Assembly: GCA_012513235.1 (NCBI GenBank)
Contig: JAAZCO010000007.1
Location: 1-5,040, forward strand
DNA from: Gammaproteobacteria bacterium
Lineage (GTDB): Bacteria; Pseudomonadota; Gammaproteobacteria; Pseudomonadales; Pseudomonadaceae
Direction of reading: 5' to 3'
DNA: 5,040 nt
Part shown: in pieces, positions 1 through 5,040 of the stretch
Position numbering within the stretch: the first letter of the stretch is position 1
Layout of the letters: each line of letters begins with the position of its first letter
The notes under the pieces: generated by a model
What the model saw: only the letters and a program-made list of their open reading frames with translations
Databases searched by the model: none
What the model was told of the DNA's origin: nothing
Program-made: the position numbers and the translations under genes

Positions 1-43
1 CTGACCGCATGGTGCGGCAGGCTACAACCCGTAAGGAGCATCT
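1..43 (+). promoter_or_regulatory. rpsF leader with ribosome binding site and possible S6:S18 autoregulatory fold (truncated)
   Basis: A strong Shine-Dalgarno sequence, TAAGGAG at 32-38, lies five bases before the rpsF start. Bases 6-12 (CGCATGG) can pair with 42-48 (CTATGCG), a seven-pair helix with one G-U that would enclose the start codon and put the ribosome binding site in its loop. Alternatively bases 5-9 and 13-17 form a short CCGCA/TGCGG hairpin. Many bacteria carry an S6:S18-binding leader upstream of rpsF, in which a CCG element mimics the 16S rRNA binding site; CCG occurs here at 5-7 and 29-31. The match to that motif is inference, and the leader is cut by the window edge. Confidence 0.35.
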
Positions 44-469
44 ATGCGTCATTACGAAATAGTGTTCTTGGTCCACCCGGATCAAAGCGAACAAGTCGGC
101 GGTATGGTTGAGCGTTACACCAAACTGATCGAAGAAGATGGCGGTCAAGTACACCGTCAAGAAGACTGGGGTCGTCGTCAATTAGCTTACGCTATCAACG
201 ATATCCACAAAGCTCACTACATCTTGCTCAACGTTGAGTGCAGCAGCAAAGCTTTAGCAGAACTGGAAGACAGTTTCCGCTACAACGATGCTGTATTGCG
301 TAACTTGATCATTCGTCGTGACGAAGCGGTTACTGAACAGTCTGAGATGTTGAAGGCTGAAGAAAACCGTACTGAGCGTCGTGAGCGTCGTGAACGTCCT
401 GACACTGCTGAAGACACCGATGAAGACGGTGACGACGACAGTGACAATGACAACGATGTTGATGAGTAA
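44..469 (+). CDS. rpsF: Small ribosomal subunit protein S6 (bS6)
   Basis: Encodes S6, which binds 16S rRNA in the platform of the 30S subunit as a dimer with S18. The 141-residue product has the S6 fold over about residues 1-96, opening with MRHYEIVFLVHPDQ and carrying the family signature around G43-N52 (GRRQLAYAIN). After that comes an arginine/glutamate-rich repeat (111-119), then a strongly acidic tail of Asp, Glu, Asn and Ser (120-141) ending in Asp-Glu. S6 in E. coli and Pseudomonas has a similar tail, which is the known target of the glutamate ligase RimK, so modification here is plausible but not shown. The start is supported by TAAGGAG five bases upstream and by matching the Pseudomonas N-terminus. 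It is the first gene of the ribosomal cluster, and rpsR follows after 28 bases. Confidence 0.98.
   Translation: MRHYEIVFLVHPDQSEQVGGMVERYTKLIEEDGGQVHRQEDWGRRQLAYAINDIHKAHYILLNVECSSKALAELEDSFRYNDAVLRNLIIRRDEAVTEQSEMLKAEENRTERRERRERPDTAEDTDEDGDDDSDNDNDVDE
374..400 (+). repeat. Three 9-base tandem repeats inside rpsF (Glu-Arg-Arg units)
   Basis: Two exact copies of GAGCGTCGT (374-382 and 383-391) are followed by a degenerate third, GAACGTCCT (392-400). They encode ERR-ERR-ERP at residues 111-119, the basic hinge between the folded S6 body and the acidic tail. The frame is kept, so copy-number change would lengthen or shorten the hinge without breaking the gene. A similar ERRERRERP stretch exists in Pseudomonas S6, so this is probably conserved coding sequence and not a recent expansion. 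Confidence 0.7.
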
Positions 470-497
470 TCCTAGATCTAATTGAGGAGCCACTGTC

Positions 498-728
498 ATG
501 GCACGTTTTTTCCGCCGTCGCAAGTTTTGCCGTTTTACAGCTGAAGATGTAAAAGAAATCGATTACAAAGATTTAAATACATTGAAAGCCTACGTATCAG
601 AAACTGGCAAGATTGTACCGAGCCGTATTACTGGCACTAAAGCTAAGTATCAGCGCCAATTGTCAACCGCTATCAAACGCGCGCGCTTTTTAGCTCTGCT
701 GCCATACACCGACAGTCACAACAATTGA
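498..728 (+). CDS. rpsR: Small ribosomal subunit protein S18 (bS18)
   Basis: Encodes S18, the partner of S6 in the platform of the 30S subunit. The 76-residue length equals that of the Pseudomonas protein. It has the basic N-terminus MARFFRRRKF, a single cysteine (C11), the IDYKD segment at 21-25 and the conserved core TGKIVPSRITGT at 36-47, followed by a basic helix (KAKYQRQL, then AIKRAR). With only one cysteine it does not carry a CXXC-type zinc site. GAGGAG at 484-489, eight bases before the ATG, supports this start. The gene lies directly after rpsF; E. coli has priB in that gap and it is absent here. The membrane protein gene begins 36 bases downstream with no evident terminator between, so co-transcription is likely. 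Confidence 0.98.
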   Translation: MARFFRRRKFCRFTAEDVKEIDYKDLNTLKAYVSETGKIVPSRITGTKAKYQRQLSTAIKRARFLALLPYTDSHNN

Positions 729-764
729 TTTTTGGCTGTACCGTATAAATGGATAAGTTAAAGC

Positions 765-1655
765 ATGCGTAAACTCGCTGAATATATTATGCGTGGGCGT
801 ATGCAAGCCATCACTGTGGTGGCTGTAGCATCTGCAATACCTATGATGTTTTGGTTGAGCGCTGCTGCTGTAAGTTTAGTCTTACTAAGACGCGGTCTAA
901 ACGATGCACTTGGTGTGATTGTTTGGGCGTTGCTGCCTGCGTTGGTATGGGCTTACTTCGACGATCCGCGACCCTTATTAGGGTTGTTGGGTGCGGCAAG
1001 TATGGCTTATGTCATCCGAGCAACAGGGGCTTGGGGTAAAGCCTTGCTCGCAAGTGTTTTGCTTGGAGTGGTTTTTGCAGGAGTGTTAGGTGTTGCATTT
1101 GCCGAGCCTCTAACCAGTTTAGCTTTAGAGCTAAACACGGTGATGCCAAAAGTACTTCCAGAGCTGTACGAGCAGTTATCGAGTGAACAGCAACTGCAAT
1201 TACAAAGCCTGATAGTCCCGGTATTAACGGGTTTGATGGCGACAGTGCTACAAGTGTTAAGCGTACTGAGCGTGATTATCGCTCGGTATTGGCAAGCAGC
1301 TTTATATAACCCAGGTGGGTTTGCGCAAGAGTTTCAAGCCTTGCGTCTGCCTGCGGTGGTAGTGTTCCCCCTAGTATTTGGTATGTTGTTCGCGCCAAGT
1401 CTCGGGATACAGGCTGTGATCTTAACGCCCTTGTGCAGTGTGCCGTTGTGGTTTACCGGTATTGCCCTAGTACATGGATTAGTCGCCAAGTACCGTAGTG
1501 GTAGTTTTTGGTTGATTGGTTTGTATGTGGGTATGGTGTTGTTTACGCAAGTGATTTATCCGTTTTTAGTGGTATTAGCTATAGTTGATAGTGTTTTTGA
1601 TTTTCGTGGTTTACGGTCTAAAAAAGATTCCGATGCCGCGAACGGTGAACGTTGA
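765..1655 (+). CDS. DUF2232 (YybS-like) multispanning inner-membrane protein, function unknown
   Basis: The 296-residue product is very hydrophobic, with about seven or eight likely membrane segments near residues 14-41, 47-65, 70-86, 92-112, 149-173, 196-213, 214-240 and 248-272. The loop at 113-148 is polar and rich in Glu and Gln, and the C-terminus is charged. The closing segment with FDFRGLRSKK (278-287) resembles the conserved end of the DUF2232/YybS family, and Pseudomonas has an equivalent gene in the same place between rpsR and rplI. No catalytic motif is visible and the role is unknown. The chosen start has only a weak ribosome binding site (GGATAA near 751), but the N-terminal residues match the Pseudomonas form; ATG at 789 (residue 9) is an alternative. 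Leucine codons are often TTA or TTG, unlike the ribosomal genes on either side. rplI follows after 21 bases, so the gene is probably transcribed and perhaps translationally coupled within the ribosomal operon. Confidence 0.85.
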   Translation: MRKLAEYIMRGRMQAITVVAVASAIPMMFWLSAAAVSLVLLRRGLNDALGVIVWALLPALVWAYFDDPRPLLGLLGAASMAYVIRATGAWGKALLASVLLGVVFAGVLGVAFAEPLTSLALELNTVMPKVLPELYEQLSSEQQLQLQSLIVPVLTGLMATVLQVLSVLSVIIARYWQAALYNPGGFAQEFQALRLPAVVVFPLVFGMLFAPSLGIQAVILTPLCSVPLWFTGIALVHGLVAKYRSGSFWLIGLYVGMVLFTQVIYPFLVVLAIVDSVFDFRGLRSKKDSDAANGER

Positions 1656-1676
1656 AATTCAAGAGGTGAGACTCAA

Positions 1677-2123
1677 ATGGAAGTCATCCTGCTAGAGAAA
1701 GTCGCAAACCTGGGCGACCTGGGCGACAAAGTAAATGTTAAGTCCGGTTACGGTCGTAACTTTTTACTACCACAGCGCAAAGCAACTGCAGCTACTGCTG
1801 CAAACATTGCTGCGTTTGAAGCACGTCGTGCAGAGCTTGAAAAAGCTGCTGCTGAAAAGCGTGCAGAAGCAGAAGCACGTGGCGCACAATTGTCTGAGTT
1901 AGAAGTGACTATCACTGCTAACACAGGTGAAGAAGGCAAGCTGTTCGGTTCTATCGGTACACACGATATTGCTGATGCTTTGACTGCTTCAGGCGTTACT
2001 GTAAACAAAAGCGAAGTCCGCTTGCCGTATGGCACTATTCGTCAAACTGGCGAATATGACGTTACTGTGCACTTGCACACTGACGTTGAAGCTACAGTCA
2101 AATTGATTGTAGTTGCAGGCTAA
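1677..2123 (+). CDS. rplI: Large ribosomal subunit protein L9 (bL9)
   Basis: Encodes L9, an elongated 50S protein that binds 23S rRNA near the base of the L1 stalk and reaches out over the neighbouring ribosome. The 148-residue length is usual. The N-terminal RNA-binding domain (about 1-45) carries the signature residues G13, G16, V21, G24, Y25, N28, F29 and L30. A long alanine/glutamate-rich connecting helix spans about 41-74, and the C-terminal domain (75-148) has the GKLFGSIGTHDI segment at 87-98. One small departure is R34 in LPQRKA where many homologues have glycine (as in LPYGKA). The start is set by a strong AGAGGTGAG at 1662-1670. It is the last gene of the cluster, followed by a hairpin terminator 35 bases past the stop. 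Confidence 0.98.
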   Translation: MEVILLEKVANLGDLGDKVNVKSGYGRNFLLPQRKATAATAANIAAFEARRAELEKAAAEKRAEAEARGAQLSELEVTITANTGEEGKLFGSIGTHDIADALTASGVTVNKSEVRLPYGTIRQTGEYDVTVHLHTDVEATVKLIVVAG

Positions 2124-2133
2124 TCGCCTATCG

Positions 2134-2150
2134 GTTAACTCGCGTTAACT
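2134..2150 (+). repeat. Paired GTTAACT repeats one helical turn apart
   Basis: GTTAACT occurs at 2134-2140 and again at 2144-2150, ten bases apart, just past the rplI stop. Because GTTAAC is its own reverse complement, the pair can also fold as a six-base-pair hairpin with a four-base TCGC loop. There is no T-run after it, so it is not a terminator on its own. It could be a binding site, RNA-end structure or chance; no function is shown. Confidence 0.35.
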
Positions 2151-2158
2151 GATGGTAC

Positions 2159-2193
2159 AAAAGGCACGTTATCTGTATAGATGCGTGCCTTTT
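2159..2193 (+). terminator. Intrinsic terminator after rplI
   Basis: AAAAGGCACG (2159-2168) pairs perfectly with CGTGCCTTTT (2184-2193). The helix extends inward through TATCT (2170-2174) and AGATG (2179-2183), with T2169 bulged and a GTAT loop at 2175-2178. The T-rich tail TTTTGTTGTTT runs from 2190 to 2200. The flanking A and T runs are the usual form of a strong rho-independent terminator and could work on both strands. It separates the ribosomal cluster from dnaB. Confidence 0.88.
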
Positions 2194-2245
2194 GTTGTTT
2201 AATAGCCAGATTCATTTTAAGTCTTCGCAACACAGGGTGCAGTGC

Positions 2246-3646
2246 ATGAGCGATTTAGATGTCTCCCAACCCCAGCAGTATGATTTAGAAACCGCCGCTT
2301 TAAAGATGCCGCCGCATTCAGTTGAGGCTGAGCAGTCGGTGCTGGGTGGTTTAATGCTGGATAATGGCGCTTGGGAGCGCGTATTGGACCAAGTGTCGGA
2401 TGGTGATTTTTATCGACCTGACCACCGCTTGATTTTTCGCGCTATTGCACGTCTAGCTGAGCGCAACGAACCTTTTGATGTGGTGACTTTATCCGAGCAG
2501 TTGGATAAAGAAGGGCAGCTGAGCCAAAGTGGCGGGCTGGCTTACTTAGGTGAGCTTGCAAAAAATACGCCTTCAGTGGCCAATATTAAAGCGTACGCAC
2601 AAATTATTCGTGAGCGTGCCACCTTACGTCAGTTGATCAGTATCAGTAACGATATTGCTGACAGTGCCTATGCCCCACAGGGTAAAACAGGCAGCGAAAT
2701 TCTGGATGAGGCCGAGCGCAAGATTTTTGAAATTGCCGAAGCGCGTCCCAAAACCGGCGGTCCAGTCGGTTTAAATGATTTGTTAACCAATGTCATCAAC
2801 ACCATTGATACCTTGTTTAACAGTGATGAAGCCATTACCGGTATTTCCACTGGTTTTACCGATTTAGATGAAAAAACCAGTGGTTTACAGCCCTCAGACT
2901 TAATTATTGTCGCCGGTCGTCCTTCCATGGGTAAAACTACCTTTGCGATGAACTTGGTGGAGAACGCTTTAATGCGTTCCGATAAAGTGATTTTAGTCTA
3001 CTCGCTGGAGATGCCAGCCGAATCACTGGTGATGCGTATGTTGTCCTCCTTGGGGCGCATTGACCAAACTAAAGTGCGTTCGGGGCGATTGGATGAAGAT
3101 GATTGGCCGCGCCTGACCTCGGCAGTGAATTTGCTGCAAGAGCGCAAACTCTTTATTGATGACTCGGCAGGGATCAGTCCATCAGATATGCGCGCGCGTA
3201 CCCGGCGCCTGGCGCGTGAGCACGGTGATATTGGCTTAATCATGGTCGACTACCTACAGCTGATGCAGCTCGGTGGCAGCGGCGGTGAAAACCGCACTAA
3301 CGAGATTTCGGAGATTTCGCGCTCGTTAAAAGCCTTAGCCAAAGAGTTTAATTGTCCAGTGGTAGCGCTATCGCAGCTGAACCGCTCGTTGGAGCAACGT
3401 CCCAATAAGCGCCCAATCAACTCTGACTTACGTGAGTCTGGAGCTATTGAGCAGGATGCGGACGTGATTATGTTTGTCTACCGTGATGAGGTTTATCATC
3501 CGGAAACCGAATACAAAGGCGTGGCGGAAGTCATTATTGGTAAGCAACGTAACGGTCCGATTGGCACGGTGCGTTTAGCTTTCCAAGGTAAATTTACCCG
3601 CTTTGATAACTTGGCGCCCGGCAGTTATCAGTTTGATGATGATTAA
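2246..3646 (+). CDS. dnaB: Replicative DNA helicase DnaB
   Basis: Encodes the hexameric helicase that moves 5' to 3' on the lagging-strand template at the replication fork and recruits primase. The 466 residues comprise an N-terminal helical domain (about 20-125), a linker (about 150-190) and a RecA-like C-terminal domain (about 195-460). Visible motifs are Walker A GRPSMGKT (224-231), the SLEM segment with probable catalytic E256, Walker B LIMVDYLQL with D335, the glutamine sensor in ALSQLNR (374-380), the DLRESGAIEQDADV segment (394-407) and K433/R435 in GKQRNGP, which matches the trans-acting finger region of the family. No intein interrupts the Walker A region. I chose ATG 2246 because CAGGG (2233-2237) precedes it at a good distance and it gives the usual Pseudomonas length. 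An in-frame TTG at 2192 would add 18 residues but lies in the terminator hairpin. The gene probably has its own promoter, since a terminator stands upstream. Confidence 0.97.
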   Translation: MSDLDVSQPQQYDLETAALKMPPHSVEAEQSVLGGLMLDNGAWERVLDQVSDGDFYRPDHRLIFRAIARLAERNEPFDVVTLSEQLDKEGQLSQSGGLAYLGELAKNTPSVANIKAYAQIIRERATLRQLISISNDIADSAYAPQGKTGSEILDEAERKIFEIAEARPKTGGPVGLNDLLTNVINTIDTLFNSDEAITGISTGFTDLDEKTSGLQPSDLIIVAGRPSMGKTTFAMNLVENALMRSDKVILVYSLEMPAESLVMRMLSSLGRIDQTKVRSGRLDEDDWPRLTSAVNLLQERKLFIDDSAGISPSDMRARTRRLAREHGDIGLIMVDYLQLMQLGGSGGENRTNEISEISRSLKALAKEFNCPVVALSQLNRSLEQRPNKRPINSDLRESGAIEQDADVIMFVYRDEVYHPETEYKGVAEVIIGKQRNGPIGTVRLAFQGKFTRFDNLAPGSYQFDDD

Positions 3647-3671
3647 CGCCTAGACCTGTAGTGTGTGTATT

Positions 3672-3703
3672 ACGCCAACCTCAGTGCTGCTGACAGTTGG
3701 CGT
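3672..3703 (+). terminator. Candidate terminator hairpin after dnaB
   Basis: ACGCCAAC (3672-3679) pairs perfectly with GTTGGCGT (3696-3703). Inside it TCAG (3681-3684) pairs with CTGA (3690-3693) around a TGCTG loop. The following TGTTGTCT is only moderately T-rich, so it is weaker than the rplI terminator by that rule. It lies 26 bases after the dnaB stop, in the 148-base gap between the convergent dnaB and DMT genes. No T-run follows on the - strand side, so termination of the - strand unit here is less likely. Confidence 0.6.
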
Positions 3704-3794
3704 TGTTGTCTGGGCTGGCAATATCACGCCAGTTGTACTGACCTGATGTGTGCATTGATCTGGTTGTGACTCATAGTGCGACCTGTCCGGTGCT

Positions 3795-4247
3795 TTAGCT
3801 GCGGCGAATCATCCACACACCACCTAAAATCAGCATCAGTCCAGCAATTTTGCCAAGATTGATCTGCGCGGCTTTGTAGCCCACCCAGCCTTGGTTATCC
3901 AGAAAAATAGCGCTGGCCAGCTGGCCTAGTAGTACCAAGGCCATAAAGAGTAGGGCGCCAATACGGGGCGCGACAAAGGCTGCGGTAAAGACAAAGAATG
4001 CGCCCATCAAACCACCGGCCCAGTGCCACCAATGCAGACCTTTCAGGGTGGCGATACTCACGCCGTCACGCTGAACTAAAGCCAGTATCAGTAAAGCTAA
4101 GGTGCCGACTAAAAATGAAATCGTCGCAGCATTGAGGACGCTGGAGACTTCTTTGGCGAGCAAGCCGTTGATGCCAGCTTGTAATGGCATTAGAGCGCCA
4201 GAAACCAAAGCCATCGCCAGTAATGACCAATACACTTGTGGTGACAT
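3795..4247 (-). CDS. YdcZ-type (DUF606) DMT superfamily small membrane protein
   Basis: The 150-residue protein has about five membrane segments, near residues 5-24, 35-58, 74-93, 97-116 and 131-148, the size of a half drug/metabolite transporter. Features typical of the YdcZ family are Q23 and N27 in PLQAGINGLL, the GGLMGAFFVF segment (78-87), P94-R-I-G97 and GQL...D..G at 108-120. Proteins of this size presumably dimerise. The substrate of the family is generally not known and cannot be read from the sequence. The start is supported by a GAAGGT ribosome binding site (complement of 4253-4258) five bases upstream. It lies 81 bases downstream of the lipoprotein gene on the same strand, so co-transcription is possible but not shown. 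It converges on dnaB. Confidence 0.85.
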   Translation of the reverse strand: MSPQVYWSLLAMALVSGALMPLQAGINGLLAKEVSSVLNAATISFLVGTLALLILALVQRDGVSIATLKGLHWWHWAGGLMGAFFVFTAAFVAPRIGALLFMALVLLGQLASAIFLDNQGWVGYKAAQINLGKIAGLMLILGGVWMIRRS

Positions 4248-4328
4248 AGTTGACCTTCAAGTACAGATTGAAAAACCTATTTTGCCATAAAGCAGCCGGT
4301 CGTGACTGCCTTGGCTTGGGAAGCGGAT

Positions 4329-4871
4329 TTATTGTGGCGGGAAATGCTGCAAAATATGCTGCACTTGTTCGCGCAGTTTAGCATCGCGCGCGCTCGGGCT
4401 GATGCGCTGTTGTGGTAATAACCAGCTGTCACTGGCGCGCCAGATCAGCTGTTGATTGCTGCTGTCGAGAATATCAATTTGTAGTTTTTGAATATGCTGG
4501 GTGATTTCGTAAGAGTCAGTGCGAATGGTCGGCCCCCAAGCGCCACCCCAATAGGCATTTTGCTGAATATCGGTGCGTTGTTGTTGGCTTTCGCTGATTA
4601 GCCAGGCACGCACTTGAATCGGAGCGCCACTGCTGCTGTGTTGCAGCCCCTGTTGCAGCAGTTGCTCGCTGATGGCGTTGCGCACCCGTTGTGCGTCGAG
4701 ATCGCTGGTGTTTTCTGCATTATCAGGGGCAAATTGAACAGCAGGTTGCGCCCATTGCCAGCTTTGTACGTTTTTAAAATTGTAGCCGGACTGGTAGTCG
4801 AGTTCGACGAGGCGATTGGACTGGCAAGCGCTTAACATGATTAAGCTTAAGATAAACAAGGAACGAATCAT
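4329..4871 (-). CDS. DUF4136 family outer-envelope lipoprotein, function unknown
   Basis: The 180-residue product begins with a lipoprotein signal peptide: basic R3, a hydrophobic stretch, then the lipobox L13-S-A-C16. Cleavage would leave a lipidated C16 followed by Gln-Ser; without aspartate at the second position, outer-membrane sorting is expected. The mature part shows the DUF4136 pattern: DYQSGYNF and QSWQW (25-40), a DAQRVRNAI helix (59-67), AYWGGAWGP (106-114) and QIDILD...QLIWRA (131-146). Glutamine is very frequent throughout. The family occurs widely in Pseudomonas but has no established function. GGAG (complement of 4881-4884) sits nine bases before the ATG. It is divergent from the gene starting at 5009 and upstream of the DMT gene on the same strand. 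Confidence 0.85.
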   Translation of the reverse strand: MIRSLFILSLIMLSACQSNRLVELDYQSGYNFKNVQSWQWAQPAVQFAPDNAENTSDLDAQRVRNAISEQLLQQGLQHSSSGAPIQVRAWLISESQQQRTDIQQNAYWGGAWGPTIRTDSYEITQHIQKLQIDILDSSNQQLIWRASDSWLLPQQRISPSARDAKLREQVQHILQHFPPQ

Positions 4872-4921
4872 CAGTTAAGGCTCCGCAAATATAATGGGAT
4901 GTGGTTTTTCGTTCGGGTTTT

Positions 4922-4947
4922 GGCAGTGGCTCTGTTAGGATACTGCC
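4922..4947. repeat. Perfect 6-base inverted repeat in the divergent intergenic region
   Basis: GGCAGT (4922-4927) and ACTGCC (4942-4947) are exact inverted copies separated by 14 bases. The half-site centres are about 20 bases apart, two helical turns, which would suit a dimeric regulator on DNA; it could also be an RNA hairpin in a + strand leader. It encloses TGTTAGGAT (4933-4941), a possible extended -10 element, but no convincing -35 is present. Operator function is inference. Confidence 0.35.
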
Positions 4948-4967
4948 TTGTTATTGACACTCATTCT

Positions 4968-4988
4968 ACCGCGTTGTGCGGTTTTTTT
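4968..4988 (+). terminator. Intrinsic terminator-like hairpin just upstream of the last gene
   Basis: ACCGC (4968-4972) pairs with GCGGT (4978-4982) around GTTGT, with a possible inner G-U pair, and is followed by seven consecutive T (4982-4988). This is a compact rho-independent terminator oriented on the + strand. No + strand gene lies between 4872 and it, and the next start codon is 20 bases downstream. It may therefore act as an attenuator of a leader transcript, end a small RNA, or block read-through. On the - strand no T-run follows it. Confidence 0.7.
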
Positions 4989-5008
4989 ATTTGCCAATGG
5001 AGGCATGC

Positions 5009-5040
5009 ATGTCTGTTTTAGATCTGAGCACTGATGAAGC
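5009..5040 (+). CDS. Start of an unidentified protein-coding gene, cut by the window end
   Basis: Only ten complete codons are present, reading MSVLDLSTDE, with GC (alanine) beginning the eleventh. GGAGG at 4999-5003 lies five bases before this ATG, a near-ideal ribosome binding site. The overlapping ATG at 5005 reads into a stop after nine codons, so 5009 is the start. I do not recognise the protein from this fragment. It is not alr, the gene that follows dnaB in P. aeruginosa, judging by the N-terminus. A terminator-like hairpin stands 20 bases before the start. Confidence 0.75.
   Translation, partial: MSVLDLSTDE

Noticed and set aside
254..523. - strand reading frame of 89 codons across rpsF and the rpsR start
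   Set aside because: It is the reverse of the acidic S6 tail, giving low-complexity Val/Thr runs, and overlaps two certain genes.
1748..2035. - strand reading frame inside rplI
   Set aside because: Shadow of the alanine/glutamate-rich L9 helix, with no ribosome binding site or recognisable protein.
2192..2245. Upstream in-frame TTG start that would lengthen DnaB by 18 residues
   Set aside because: The TTG lies in the 3' arm of the rplI terminator, has no ribosome binding site, and the added residues do not match the DnaB N-terminus; ATG 2246 gives the usual length.
3715..3732. CTGGC/GCCAG short inverted repeat after dnaB
   Set aside because: Only five pairs with an eight-base loop and no T-run; too weak to call.
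4066..4290. Alternative frames over the start of the DMT gene on both strands
   Set aside because: The frame at 3795-4247 gives a coherent five-segment membrane protein with family motifs and a good ribosome binding site; the others do not.
4248..4328. Possible terminator or promoter between the lipoprotein and DMT genes
   Set aside because: Only a four-pair GCAG/CTGC stem followed by three T on the - strand, and no convincing -35/-10 pair.
4921..4936. Sigma-54-like element TGGCAG-N5-CTGTT
   Set aside because: The essential GC of the -12 element is GT here, and only part of the rest matches.
4954..4959. Perfect TTGACA -35 hexamer
   Set aside because: At 16-18 bases downstream the sequence is the GC-rich terminator stem, with no acceptable -10.

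Overview
The window is a bacterial chromosomal segment from a gammaproteobacterium, most probably a member of the Pseudomonadaceae. The S6, S18, L9 and DnaB proteins read like Pseudomonas orthologues almost residue for residue. There is no priB between rpsF and rpsR, as there would be in Escherichia coli, and a DUF2232 membrane protein gene sits between rpsR and rplI, the Pseudomonas arrangement. Base composition looks close to half G+C, with many TTA/TTG leucine codons. That is low for classical Pseudomonas and suggests a lower-GC relative such as Thiopseudomonas or Denitrificimonas; this genus-level guess is inference only.

Layout: positions 44-2123 hold a tight + strand cluster, rpsF - rpsR - DUF2232 membrane protein - rplI, with gaps of 28, 36 and 21 bases. 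It is closed by a strong hairpin terminator at 2159-2193. The replicative helicase gene dnaB follows on the same strand at 2246-3646, with a candidate terminator at 3672-3703. Two - strand genes come next: a half-size YdcZ-type DMT membrane protein (3795-4247) and a DUF4136 lipoprotein (4329-4871). A 137-base divergent region carries an inverted repeat and a textbook intrinsic terminator placed only 20 bases before the start of a last, truncated + strand gene at 5009.

How the genes work together: the first cluster supplies the paired small-subunit proteins S6 and S18 and the large-subunit protein L9, next to the DnaB helicase, a common coupling of translation and replication housekeeping genes. 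The two - strand genes are envelope proteins of unproven function with no evident tie to the ribosomal cluster. In Pseudomonas aeruginosa dnaB is followed by alr; here it is not, so the dnaB end appears to be a synteny junction.

I found no mobile element, CRISPR array, tRNA or rRNA, and nothing that amounts to a new multigene system. No gene-free stretch exceeds 150 bases. The items most worth a second look are regulatory: the rpsF leader, which can pair with its own start codon, and the terminator just upstream of the last gene.
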